The notes: generated by a model not told the origin, from the letters alone. A stretch of DNA of 64,000 nt from Hanleya hanleyi (GCA_036873755.1 JAVTVY010056966.1:124001-188000), one strand, 5' to 3'; positions 8,961 to 17,235 are shown, counted from the first letter of the stretch. Numbers and translations: made by a program.

Positions 8961-9363
8961 TTAAGAAAAGATATCCCGGGTCTTCGATGTGCGTCGTCGC
9001 TGGGTCGGTCGTCGACTGGTGCGTGGTCTCGGTGGGACAGCTCTTTTATTCCCTACGGTGCGTTGTGCTTTGGCCACCAAGACGCCTCCCGCTTCTTTGG
9101 CCCGCCGTTTCAAGGCTTCTTTGGGTGCCGTACCCCCAAGACATCACCGGCCACTTGCAGTCCACTGCGTACCGCTTGTTTGCCGATTGCTTTCACCCAC
9201 GCGTCACCAAGGGCAGGAACGTTTTGACGATGCTGCCGAGTATGTTCCCCAGTCCATGTCCACGTTGCATGCGTGCACCACTAAACACCGGAAAGCCACC
9301 CCTGGCCTGTTGGGCATAATAGTCCATATAGCTGCGTGCATCGCACTCGTAAGGCACCTTCAT
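8961..9363 (-). pseudogene. Minor capsid-like protein of Polintons, with two frame breaks
   Basis: It starts at the ATG at 9363, overlaps the 3' end of the penton frame by no more than the linker, and stops at 8961-8963, four bases before the MCP ATG. The N-terminus (DYYAQQARGGFPVFSGAR, then QRGHGLGNILG) matches the short protein found just upstream of many Polinton and adintovirus capsid genes. The centre is helical and amphipathic, and the C-terminus is Arg/Lys-rich and ends with a D-I-F type motif. The frame changes near 9205-9214 and near 9133-9137 (a run of C on the plus strand). In adenoviruses, small basic membrane-active core proteins occupy a similar niche; that comparison is inference. 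As read, the product stops after about 56 residues. Confidence 0.75.
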
Positions 9364-9389
9364 TATACAAAGTGGGGAGCACGTGCTTG

Positions 9390-10151
9390 TCAAAAATGAA
9401 GTGTCACCACCACTTTCCCGCGTTCGAATGCCACCGATCGTCCCGTGTCATCTCTTATATCCACCGTGATCGTGTTGATGTGGGTTTGTCGTACAGGCAG
9501 GAAGAGCATGTGGGTGAAACTGTGGGTGACTTGATCTCCATACAACTTTTTAATGGGCACCACCCGTAACAGAGGTGTGTTGATATCACCCACGATGTGG
9601 TTGTCCATCACGTCCGAGTAGACGTAGAGTCCGTACATACCCGACTTCATATCCATCGGGATCTCGCCTTGGTGGGCGGTGGGACCAGCGAACGTCCGTA
9701 GATCGAAACCCAGCATTTGCTGTAGGATAGGACTCAGTACGACACTCGCGTTGGCGGTGACGATAAGCTCTGCCTTGTCGTTGTGTGCATTGTAATCGAA
9801 GTTCACGTGATTCTTGAAGGGATAGGCTTTGATGGGTTTTGAAGTATTTGTGACCTCCCGTAGAGCCTTATAATGCAACAGTGTTGACAGCCCACCCATG
9901 AACTCCTTGGGAGTATCGTATTGGCCTTCGGGGAGAGTGAGTCGGGTGTCTTTTCCTTCGTAGGTCACCTCGTACCACACTTCATTGGCTCGCACGTTGT
10001 ACCACGAGTAAGGGTACTGAATATCCACCAGTCCACATTCCCACCGGCCAGGTAAATGCAACGGTTGTGGTAATTGAGTCACATACTTGGCCACGGTGTT
10101 GTCAGGAAACACATCCAGCGAACTGTTACTGGGTAGGGTGAGGTAAAACAT
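9390..10151 (-). CDS. Penton-like protein (Polinton minor capsid, single jelly-roll)
   Basis: An intact frame of 253 residues from the ATG at 10151. The beginning FYLTLPSNSSLDVFPDNT and the WECGLVDIQYPYSWYN block are the recognisable N-terminal signature of the Polinton penton-type protein. The end (a DDTGRSVAF segment followed by a VVVTLHF strand) is also typical. These proteins form the pentameric vertices of the predicted virion. It lies between the proline-rich gene and the minor capsid gene, with a 33-bp gap upstream and near contact downstream. No break is seen, unlike its two downstream neighbours. Confidence 0.85.
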   Translation of the reverse strand: MFYLTLPSNSSLDVFPDNTVAKYVTQLPQPLHLPGRWECGLVDIQYPYSWYNVRANEVWYEVTYEGKDTRLTLPEGQYDTPKEFMGGLSTLLHYKALREVTNTSKPIKAYPFKNHVNFDYNAHNDKAELIVTANASVVLSPILQQMLGFDLRTFAGPTAHQGEIPMDMKSGMYGLYVYSDVMDNHIVGDINTPLLRVVPIKKLYGDQVTHSFTHMLFLPVRQTHINTITVDIRDDTGRSVAFERGKVVVTLHF

Positions 10152-10184
10152 GGCGACTGAGCTGTCCTGCTGCTGCTGTTGGTT

Positions 10185-11039
10185 TTAATAGGTGTTCCAG
10201 ACCTTGGGTGGTTGTGTCCGGCGTCGTGTTCGTCGCGTTGATTTGCTACGTGTCACGGCTCTGGAGATGTGGGGTGTCCTGATCAAGGGTGGTTTTTTAA
10301 AGGTCTGAAAAGAAGGTGCCCGTTGTGGTGGTGGAGTTTTGGGGGGTGACTCCGGTTCCCAGTCGGATGCCCAAGGTTGTGGAATCTGTCGTGGTGCACG
10401 ACTCGGCGATTGCTGGGTTTGCTGCATAAAGGCCCAGCGGTGGGGGTTCCCCACCAATTCCTGTCGTACATGCATGTCTTTCAAGCCTTGAGCGAAGACC
10501 TCCCATCCTCGAGGATCCGTGTGCGATCTGCGTTTACGCATCAGGTCATTCACTAAATCCGTCATGTGGGTGCCGGGGACCACCTGATTCTGTACCAGTA
10601 GTTCGCCTTTATCATTCCAAGTCATGTTAGGATTCTGTTTCATCCGTTGTAATACCAGGCCAGCTTGTTTCTTGAACGACGCAGGTACACTCTTCAGCAC
10701 TTCGTCTTCCACCCACTGTGGGGCTGTGGGGGCTACCCCTGGTAATGGCGGCTGTTGGAGCGGTGCTGAGGTCGGCGGTGTGTCACGTGGTGGTGGTGGT
10801 GGTGGTGGTGGTGGTGGTGAGAGGGTTTTGTATTGGTCCATGAACGTCATGTACCGTTGAAGCGTCTCATTGTACCGTTGTACTTTCTCACTGTCGCTTA
10901 ACCCCGGTCTCTGTAAGATCTGATGCATCTCTCCATCGAGGGTGTTTATGGTCTTCACCGTAGGTGGCACAGGGTAGGGCGATTGGAGGTTTTGAAGCAA
11001 CCGAGGTTCGACGAGGACCATTTTTTTCGTGTGGTTCAT
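10185..11039 (-). CDS. Conserved Polinton protein with polyproline stretch, function unknown
   Basis: An intact frame of 284 residues. The ATG at 11039 overlaps the stop of the upstream gene by four bases (ATGA at 11036-11039), implying coupled or leaky expression. The N-terminus (KKMVLVEPRLLQNLQ) and the following helix (EKVQRYNETLQRYMTF) resemble a protein that recurs in this place in Polintons, annotated only as hypothetical. A run of about 11-13 prolines (plus strand about 10793-10825) separates it from a middle segment and a basic, Arg/Thr-rich C-terminus. The layout suggests a virion core or DNA-associated protein, but that is inference. Confidence 0.7.
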   Translation of the reverse strand: MNHTKKMVLVEPRLLQNLQSPYPVPPTVKTINTLDGEMHQILQRPGLSDSEKVQRYNETLQRYMTFMDQYKTLSPPPPPPPPPPRDTPPTSAPLQQPPLPGVAPTAPQWVEDEVLKSVPASFKKQAGLVLQRMKQNPNMTWNDKGELLVQNQVVPGTHMTDLVNDLMRKRRSHTDPRGWEVFAQGLKDMHVRQELVGNPHRWAFMQQTQQSPSRAPRQIPQPWASDWEPESPPKTPPPQRAPSFQTFKKPPLIRTPHISRAVTRSKSTRRTRRRTQPPKVWNTY

Positions 11040-11380
11040 TGTCGGCCGAAGAGTCCACCCAATACTGGACCCAACACGGAAGCGGCCAATGGTGCTAAGA
11101 TGGCCCCGAGAAAGCCGCCTTTCTGTAACACCTTTTTCTTTTGTGTTTGTGGGACCCGCTTATGGACTAGGGTTCGGAGACCTGTCTTATGCTTGGCCAA
11201 CTTGGTCTTCTGAGCCGGAGTCAGTGGTACGTTGCCTTTTAACAGGTTGTACCCGATCTCGCACAGACAGCGTACAAGGTCAGGGTCCGCACCGCGTACA
11301 ATGGTTCGGACCAACTCGGGTGGGGCCGTCTTCAATACACGGAGCGTGGGAGCGTGCTTCCGTACTCGCGCAGACATCAT
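11036..11380 (-). CDS. Small basic Polinton protein with hydrophobic Gly-rich C-terminus
   Basis: About 114 residues. The frame can be extended to 11386 only with a TTG, so an ATG at 11380 or 11377 is used. The N-terminal half is helical and Arg-rich; the C-terminus ends KGGFLGAILAPLAASVLG and a Gly/Leu-rich tail that could insert into a membrane. Small proteins with this 'KGGFL..LLAP' tail recur in Polintons next to the proline-rich gene. A GGATAAAAAG TATA-like box lies about 30-40 bp upstream (plus strand about 11407-11417). Function is unknown; a minor capsid or lytic role is conceivable. Confidence 0.65.
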   Translation of the reverse strand: MMSARVRKHAPTLRVLKTAPPELVRTIVRGADPDLVRCLCEIGYNLLKGNVPLTPAQKTKLAKHKTGLRTLVHKRVPQTQKKKVLQKGGFLGAILAPLAASVLGPVLGGLFGRQ

Positions 11381-11465
11381 GTACAACTAATGCCAGAACT
11401 CACAACTCTGCCCTTTTTATCCACCTCAGAGACAAAAAATCAACCCTGCTGTGGTATTCATTCTT

Positions 11466-11471
11466 TTTATT
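11466..11471 (-). terminator. Poly(A) signal AATAAA downstream of the ATPase gene
   Basis: The hexamer on the minus strand is about 60 bp after the ATPase stop (11532) and just upstream of the TATA-like box of the next gene. This suggests separate transcription units rather than one long messenger. Confidence 0.5.
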
Positions 11472-11531
11472 ATCTCCATCATCAAACACACACACATCCC
11501 AGCTGGGGGAGCCACTGTGGGTGTGTTTACA

Positions 11532-12127
11532 TTATTTTTGCAAGTACACGTGGTGGGTCTCCCCGGGAAAGATGCCAGTCCGTAGTCGAAGGTGGTCGGG
11601 GGTGGCTTGCTTGAGGTCGAAGAGCATATACCCGTGCTGAGGGGTTGTGGCATCTTTAAAGGCTTCCAACGCAAACGGTGTGCGGCCGGGATATATTTGT
11701 CTCGCCAGGTGCAGCAGTTGAGTGGTATCTCTCGGGTTTTTGAAGACCACCAGGTAGTGGGCATTTAAGCTGATGTTCCGATGTTCTTTGTTTTTACTGA
11801 ACAGATTCTGCACAATGTAGATGATGCTGGGCCGTCGATGGTGGCTGCCTTTGGTAAAGAGTTGGGTGACCCGCGCATCCGTCTCCGCCATGAGATCATC
11901 CAGAACCACCAAGGTGTCGGGTTCCAAATCGGCCAGGTTGGGTAGGCCTTCCACGAACGTGATGTGGGGCATTGCTGCCATTCTCCGTAACACCACACGA
12001 CTCGGACAATAGGTGGGGTGATCATGCTGTCGGCGTGTTGAAGGAGCTTCCGGACGAAGTGCGTTTTGCCGGAGCCCGTCGGTCCTGCGATGAGACACGT
12101 GAAGGGATGCTGCCACCGAGGGTCCAT
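11532..12127 (-). pseudogene. FtsK/HerA-type genome-packaging ATPase (Polinton ATP), one frame break
   Basis: The ATG at 12127 opens a frame beginning MDPRWQHPFTCLIAGPTGSG. The Walker A motif GPTGSGKT is at residues 15-22. The Walker B strand (LVVLDDLMAE) and the rest of the core are in a second frame entered near 11971-11975. The remaining part stays open to 11532, giving about 198 codons in total, the normal size for Polinton ATPases of the A32/FtsK-HerA group, which pump DNA into the capsid. The break equals one missing base. The first 106 bp overlap the end of the mucin-like gene in another frame. As read, the product would end soon after the break. Confidence 0.85.
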
Positions 12128-12621
12128 GGTTCGAGGTGTATCCGTTGTCGTGGTAACCCGCTCTTGTAAATTTGGTACGAGTGAACTGGAGTGGTGATGG
12201 GTACAACGTCGGTCGTCGTTGTCTGTACACTGCGAGGGATGATGATGGTGGTGGTGGGTACAACGTCGGTGGTCGTTGTCTGTTCACTGTGAGGGATGAA
12301 ATCCGGTGGGTCTTGAGACGTAGTGGGTGTTCTGGGTGTAGGTGTAGAGCTTGGTGTGGAGCTCGACGTGCCTTGTACACGGGGTGTGGTGGTGGTGGTG
12401 GTGGTGGTGACTGGGCTCGATACGACTGGTGCTCTCTGTAGACCGGTTTCGCTGGTGGCTGGTGTTCTCAGTTGGTTAAGTAACGTACTGACATAGGCTA
12501 CGTCGTAAAACACACCTCCGTACAACACACTCAGCAGGGTTAGCACTAGCATCACAAAGCCCACTTGCGCTTTGCGCGTTTTGGGAGACGCTGTGTTCAG
12601 AGACAGCTGCTGTTGGTCCAT
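12022..12621 (-). CDS. Membrane-anchored protein with Thr/Pro/Ser-rich mucin-like domain
   Basis: A 199-residue frame from the ATG at 12621 (MDQQQ). The frame is open up to 12732, but a TATA box (12671-12677) lies inside that extension at the 50-bp distance seen for neighbouring genes, so the shorter start is chosen. A charged N-terminus of about 18 residues is followed by a hydrophobic segment (VGFVMLVLTLLSVLYGGVFY), which suggests a signal anchor. Residues about 60-145 are dominated by Thr, Pro and Ser with a run of eight Thr and two TTTTDVVP repeats. The C-terminal 35 residues overlap the ATPase start. No family is recognised. A heavily O-glycosylated surface or receptor-facing protein is one possibility; this is inference. 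Confidence 0.65.
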   Translation of the reverse strand: MDQQQLSLNTASPKTRKAQVGFVMLVLTLLSVLYGGVFYDVAYVSTLLNQLRTPATSETGLQRAPVVSSPVTTTTTTTTPRVQGTSSSTPSSTPTPRTPTTSQDPPDFIPHSEQTTTTDVVPTTTIIIPRSVQTTTTDVVPITTPVHSYQIYKSGLPRQRIHLEPWTLGGSIPSRVSSQDRRAPAKRTSSGSSFNTPTA

Positions 12622-12670
12622 AGCACTGTGGTCGGACGTGGAATGAAGGAGGACGGCAGTGGTGTCTGGC

Positions 12671-12677
12671 TTTATAG
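12671..12677 (-). promoter_or_regulatory. TATA box (CTATAAA) of the mucin-like membrane gene
   Basis: Located 50 bp before the chosen ATG at 12621, the same spacing as for other genes of the element. It decides the start choice. Confidence 0.55.
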
Positions 12678-12772
12678 TTTCACCTGGTTGGCCGCGACCC
12701 AGGAATTGAAAGAACTGGGCCAGCCTTGCCATTTGACGAAATGAAACAGTTTGCCACGTCGGCGTTCCGTTT

Positions 12773-13741
12773 TCAAAATCTGCTCCACCGTGTAGTAGTC
12801 TTGCTGTGTTTTACGACAGGCTGTAATTCCGTCTCGTAAAACGTCCCTAGCAACGGTTCCCCTTGAAGATCTTCCAGTTCATAGACTCGCCGCTGTCGGG
12901 GTAGGCGCCGTTTAATCAGGAAGTGCTCATCGCTCCAGTTGGGCAAATAACTTTTCTCGAACTTGCCCTTGACTTTACTGATCCGTACAGGGTCCCCGAC
13001 CTTGTACTCCGCCTTCGTCGTTCGCTGCGATGGCCTGGGGTACAACACACGGCGGACTTGGGCTTCATTGCGTTGGGTGACGGTAATGGGGGCTCTCTCT
13101 ATACTCCGATGATAGGCTCGATTGTAACCCCTTACCAGTTTCGGGAGAACATCGATGTACCGCCTTGTATTCTTATAGGTGAAATATTTATACATGGGGC
13201 CTTTGAATGTCCTGTTGAACCTTTCCACCACGGAAGCCTTGGTCTCGTTGTATGTATGAAAGAAAAACACCTTCTGGGCTTTCAGAAACTGTTGGAACGG
13301 TCTGTTGAGGAATTCCGTGCCTTCGTCGGTTTGCAAATACAAAGGTTTGCGCCCGGTCTTGAAGATGTCGTTGAACGCCGCTATGAGATTCGCCCCCGTT
13401 TTCGTCCGGATGGGTACCACCCACGCATACTTGGATAGGATGTCGATGCACGTCAAGATATATCGATTCCCATCGTTGTGTTGGGCAAAGGCGCTCATAT
13501 CGACCAAATCCGCTTGCCACTGGGCATCTATTCCTCCCACGATGACCCGGTTCCGTAGAAAATGGCGACGGACAGATCGATGGAAGGTATAGGTGTCTTG
13601 TTTTCTTAACCAATCTCGGACTTGGGCACGTTGTATCCCCTGGGGTTTGGCCGCTCGATAGAGAGCCGACAAGGCACTATAGGCCGCCGGACTGTCAGGA
13701 CTGTAGTATAAGTTATCCAACACCTTCTCCCAGCGCTTCAT
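12773..13741 (-). CDS. Retroviral-type (rve) DDE integrase of Polinton
   Basis: An intact frame of 322 residues from the ATG at 13741. The catalytic triad is visible: Asp78 (QADLVDM), Asp139 (LQTDEGTEF) and Glu173 (TKASVVERFNRT), close to the usual D,D35E layout. The region NETKASVVERFNRTFK and the later VGDPVRISKVKGKFEKSYLP block are typical of Polinton integrases. The C-terminal 90 residues form a basic beta-rich domain. It cuts and joins the element ends into host DNA and would create the 6-bp duplication seen here. It lacks a clear HHCC zinc finger at the N-terminus. A TATA box lies 34-43 bp upstream, inside the last codons of the previous gene. Confidence 0.93.
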   Translation of the reverse strand: MKRWEKVLDNLYYSPDSPAAYSALSALYRAAKPQGIQRAQVRDWLRKQDTYTFHRSVRRHFLRNRVIVGGIDAQWQADLVDMSAFAQHNDGNRYILTCIDILSKYAWVVPIRTKTGANLIAAFNDIFKTGRKPLYLQTDEGTEFLNRPFQQFLKAQKVFFFHTYNETKASVVERFNRTFKGPMYKYFTYKNTRRYIDVLPKLVRGYNRAYHRSIERAPITVTQRNEAQVRRVLYPRPSQRTTKAEYKVGDPVRISKVKGKFEKSYLPNWSDEHFLIKRRLPRQRRVYELEDLQGEPLLGTFYETELQPVVKHSKTTTRWSRF

Positions 13742-13768
13742 GGTGACAAATGATGATGGACCCTGGCT

Positions 13769-14236
13769 CTATCGTTTATTTATAACGGGTGTATCTTGGG
13801 CCGGAGTTTCTTTCTGATTTTCTTCGTGGGCTTCCACAGTGGCCATGGTAAATGACCAGTCCAACTCGTCTGATGACCACTTGATAAGCACTTCATCCAC
13901 ATCTACCACGGCATCTTCCAATGCAGACCATAGATCAGGGTGAAGGGTAAAATGCACTGTACCCCCATCTAGCCGAGCCAATTGAGCAAAGAAAGGGCCG
14001 CGTCGGATGTACACATCGTGACAAGTGGATGAGGTCGCCGTCCAGTTCACCAGACAACACTGTTTGAATTTGGCCCAGCCCTCCCGGGACAGACGAATGT
14101 GAGCCGGGCACGGTTGTGTAGGATCCGCATCACAGATGTCTCCCACCTCCTCCATGATATCGACCTTATCCGCATACACGTGCAGGAAAACCTCGGGGGT
14201 CAAGCTGAGATACGCCAGTATTATATGCTCCGTCAT
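13769..14236 (-). CDS. Accessory protein, paralogue 2 of a tandem pair, unknown function
   Basis: An intact frame of 155 residues from the ATG at 14236, with a TATAAATACGAG box 41-49 bp upstream (14277-14285). It aligns along its length with the next upstream gene: shared blocks include a LTPxVxLHVYxDKV start, GDIC, a REGWAKFK/RDGWTKFK block, and an F-T-L-x-P-D-L-W-S-A segment followed by an acidic C-terminus. The alternation of beta segments with 'W..(F/L)' helices is weakly reminiscent of PC4/p15-type single-strand DNA-binding coactivators, but no diagnostic residue proves it. It lies directly before the integrase. Confidence 0.6.
   Translation of the reverse strand: MTEHIILAYLSLTPEVFLHVYADKVDIMEEVGDICDADPTQPCPAHIRLSREGWAKFKQCCLVNWTATSSTCHDVYIRRGPFFAQLARLDGGTVHFTLHPDLWSALEDAVVDVDEVLIKWSSDELDWSFTMATVEAHEENQKETPAQDTPVINKR
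13775..13784 (-). promoter_or_regulatory. TATA box of the integrase gene, overlapping the upstream gene's end
   Basis: The minus strand reads TATAAATAAA here. TATAAATA can serve the integrase (ATG at 13741), and the embedded AATAAA can serve as poly(A) signal of the preceding accessory gene, whose stop codon is at 13769-13771. One ten-base segment may thus do three jobs. Confidence 0.5.
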
Positions 14237-14308
14237 GGTCAGTACGTGAATGGTACCAGATTTGACTGTCTCTCGTATTTATAGGGAGAACCCCGTGAGA
14301 TCAAAGGA

Positions 14309-14812
14309 TCAGGTGGTCATGTCACTGGGCTGACTGAGTCTAGCCGGGTAATCAATGGCATCGTCGTCGGGTTCATGGCTAGACAGTTGTTCATGGGGTT
14401 CAGCCAGCGCGTCGTCCATAGCACGAGCCCACGCCAACTGGTCTGATGATCGCTCGTCCGGTGTAAACAGCTGGTCCACAATAGGCACCACTTTCTCCAT
14501 GGCTGACCACAGATCGGGGACTAGGGTGAAGCCTCGCGTAGGGTCTTGGTAGCGGCCCAGGCGTAGGAAGAAGGTGGTACGGTATACGTAGATGGCATTG
14601 TCTATGTGGATGAGGTGTCCGTCGAGCTCACCGCTCAACACCCGTTTAAATTTGGTCCAGCCGTCCCGAGGTAGCGTCACCGTATTCGATACGGTCTCAG
14701 CGGGCGCCCAGCAAATATCTCCACGGTCTTCCACCAGGGTGACTTTATCTTCATAGACGTGTAACCGCACCTGGGGTGTAAGGGGCAGAATGGCTCGTAG
14801 GACGGGTGACAT
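14309..14812 (-). CDS. Accessory protein, paralogue 1 of a tandem pair, unknown function
   Basis: A 167-residue frame from the ATG at 14812. An in-frame ATG at 14890 is also possible and has its own TATA box, but alignment with the paralogue at 13769-14236 favours 14812. Shared blocks with the paralogue are VRLHVYEDKV, GDIC, LPRDGWTKFK and FTLVPDLWSAMEK. The C-terminus is acidic and differs more. The two genes arose by tandem duplication and are now clearly diverged. Function is unknown; a weak resemblance to PC4-like folds is noted but not claimed. Confidence 0.6.
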   Translation of the reverse strand: MSPVLRAILPLTPQVRLHVYEDKVTLVEDRGDICWAPAETVSNTVTLPRDGWTKFKRVLSGELDGHLIHIDNAIYVYRTTFFLRLGRYQDPTRGFTLVPDLWSAMEKVVPIVDQLFTPDERSSDQLAWARAMDDALAEPHEQLSSHEPDDDAIDYPARLSQPSDMTT

Positions 14813-14950
14813 GCTTGCTCCAATGTCGAACGGTGAATGACACACACTCTGTCTCACCCTGGTATTTATGGGCAGGTCTCTGGGTGACATGGTTGACCCA
14901 ATGACGAAGGGTAAATGACACACACTCTGTCTGACCCTCGTATTTATAGT
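14800..14950 (-). promoter_or_regulatory. Duplicated promoter-start unit of about 78 bp
   Basis: Two adjacent segments share a TATA box (TATAAATACGAGGG at about 14940; CATAAATACCAGGG at about 14862), then GACAGAGTGTGTGTCATT, then an ATGTCACCC start. The ATGs are at 14890 and 14812 and are in the same frame. The duplication gives the gene two alternative promoters and two alternative N-termini. Confidence 0.7.
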
Positions 14951-14957
14951 CCCACTG

Positions 14958-15284
14958 TCAATGCCACAGCACCAGGGTCAATAGGGTGCAGACTATTGTG
15001 AGGCCAACCAGCCGTCGCTGGTTCCGGCGTGAGCGCTCGTGGTCCATAGCACGAGCATCAAGGATGGCTGTCATAGTCCAGTAGTGGTGAGTGATGGCAC
15101 GCCTCTCCATCGAGTGCACTCTGTCGAGGACCGCTTCTGTGAACTCGTTGAGAATCTGGCGTCGCCCCTCGTTGTCGTCGCCATCTGCAAACATGGACCG
15201 GACCACTGCTCGGTAAGCCGTGAATGAATTCACCACGGTGGCATGCTGTAAAATGCGAGTCGCATAGGGCTGGATCTCCGCCAT
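14958..15284 (-). CDS. Small tail-anchored protein next to the right TIR
   Basis: An intact frame of 108 residues from the ATG at 15284. A CTATAAAA box lies 48-54 bp upstream (15332-15338). The body is helical and charged, and the last about 18 residues form a hydrophobic segment (LVGLTIVCTLLTLVLWH) after a basic RRNQRR patch, as expected for a C-terminal tail anchor facing the cytosol. No family is recognised. It is the most TIR-proximal gene. A role at host membranes, for instance in release or envelopment, is only a guess. Confidence 0.55.
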   Translation of the reverse strand: MAEIQPYATRILQHATVVNSFTAYRAVVRSMFADGDDNEGRRQILNEFTEAVLDRVHSMERRAITHHYWTMTAILDARAMDHERSRRNQRRLVGLTIVCTLLTLVLWH

Positions 15285-15566
15285 GGCTCTGCAACCGTAG
15301 AAATGAAGGTGTGGGATGCAGAGAGACGTGTTTTATAGACCAGGTCACACATGCGCGCCTAGACGTCGGGTGTAGTCCGTGATACGTACTATTCTGATGG
15401 TTTAGTCCAAAAAAAGAGAGCAACAACAACAACACAGATTACAGATCAATCCTTTTATTATGCGTGAACATCATAGGAATGCATGTACTGACCTGTCTGT
15501 GGGGGTTTTCCACAATGGCATATGCATCCGCGCGCTGCCGGTGATGCCGCGCACTGCCGGAGAACC
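15285..15566. promoter_or_regulatory. Right internal leader of the Polinton
   Basis: No gene is seen. It contains the TATA box of the tail-anchored gene (15332-15338) and a minus-strand AATAAA at 15454-15459. The latter lies upstream of all genes and could stop transcription entering from the TIR or from outside. Confidence 0.45.
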
Positions 15567-15666
15567 CGCGCGCGCGCGCTGCGGCCGGAGAACCCGCGCG
15601 CGCGCGCTGCGGTGGAGGGCCGGGGCCCGCCGGGGCCGGAAAAGTTGGAGATCGTTTTAGTGAAAA

Positions 15667-16064
15667 CCGGAAGTGACGTCACACACTTGCGCAGACCCAC
15701 CACACCACGTGAACGCCATTGTAGAGAAAAAAAACCCCAGTACATGACAGACACAGACAAGTCTAGACATGGCCAGAGGTCACGCCCCATTCACCCAACC
15801 GGAAGTGACGTCACACACTTGTTCATTGGACCATTAGTGGCGCCCCTAGCTCCAAAACGTCTAGCGGGACCCATACAGGGTCCAGTTTTCGACACTAGGT
15901 GACCACATCCCGACGAAATGGCCAGTTTTCGACACCGGATGTGCCGCCATCTTGAACATACGTGCCGCCATCTTGGATATGTCCCATAATGCACCGGGTC
16001 AAAATACTCGCTTCTGATTGGCTGAGAGCTCTGTGACGGATTTGAAATACTCGCTTCTGATTGG
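15667..16064 (-). promoter_or_regulatory. Promoter-like motif cluster in the right TIR (CRE-ETS, YY1, NF-Y)
   Basis: This is the inverted counterpart of the left cluster. CCGGAAGTGACGTCA occurs at 15667-15681 and 15799-15813, GCCGCCATCTT twice at about 15950-15976, and TCTGATTGG at 16013-16021 and 16056-16064. Placed here, the cluster lies upstream of the whole minus-strand gene set and could drive it. Confidence 0.6.
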
Positions 16065-16109
16065 CCGAGAGCTCCGCATTGCTGCCTGCGCATGATATTC
16101 CTACCGTAC

Positions 16110-17090
16110 ATCCAACCCATCAGATGCCCCTTCACGAATGCTTCACTTTGATACCTCACTCGACCCCATCGGACCATTAGGGGCTCCCCTAGCTCCAACA
16201 CGGCTATGTTCATACCCTTGGGCCACCACGCATGCGCAGAATGCCGATATTTCAACCCCACACCCAGCCCATCAGATGCCCCTTCACGAATGCTTCACTT
16301 TGATACCTGACTCGACCCCATCGGACCCTTAGTGGCTTCCCTAGATGCCAAAACGTCTATGTTCATACCCTTGGGCCACCGCGCATGCGCAGAATGCCGC
16401 TATTTCAACCCCACACCCAGCCCATCAGATGCCCCTTCACGAATGCTTCACATTGATACCTCATATGACCCCACTGGACCAATAGTGGCTCCCCTAGATG
16501 CCAAAACGTCTATTTCCATATCCTTTGTCCATCGCGCATGCGCAGAATGACGCTATTTCAACCCACTAGTCCAGTGAGATGCCCCTTCACGAATGCTTCA
16601 CTTTGATACCTCACTCGATCCCATTGGACCATTGTTGGCTTCCCTAGCTCCAAAACGTCTATTTTCATACCCTTGGGCCACCGCGCATGCGCAGAATGCC
16701 GATAGTTCAACCCCGCACCCAGTCCATTAGATGCCCCCTCACATAGGCTTCACATTGATACCTCGCTCGACCCCACTGGACCAGTAGTAACTCCCCTAGC
16801 TCCAACACGTCTATTTCCATACCCTTGGGCCACCGCGCATGCGCAGAATGCCGATAGTTCAACCCCACACCCAGTCCATTAGATGCCCCTTCACGAATGC
16901 TTCACTTTGATACCTGACTCGACCCCATTGGACCATTAGTAGCTCCCCTAGCTCCAAAACGGCTATTTTCATACCCTTCGGCCACCGCGCATGCGCAGAA
17001 GGCCGATATGTCAACCCCACACCCAGCCCATCAGATGCCCCTTCACATAAGCTTCACTTTGATACCTCACTCGACCCCATCGGACCATTT
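16110..17090 (-). repeat. About 152-bp tandem repeats with NRF1 sites, right TIR
   Basis: Six units carry exact GCGCATGCGC at 16381, 16534, 16683, 16835 and 16987, and a near match at about 16228. Spacing is 149-153 bp. They are the inverted counterpart of the left array, with one unit more. Confidence 0.85.
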
Positions 17091-17235
17091 AATCTAGGGA
17101 CTACTTTTTCTCCGCGGAAGCTTTTTCCCGAGACCGAATCACCGCCAAAACCGCGGCCAGACCGCATCACCGCGGAGGAATACATGGAGCTATTTTTGAC
17201 CTTTGTCCCCAACTATAGCCTAGACAGGTCAGTCA

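Noticed and set aside
11029..11640. 203-codon plus-strand ORF inside the Polinton
   Set aside because: It is a shadow of the minus-strand small basic protein and ATPase frames and has no recognisable content.
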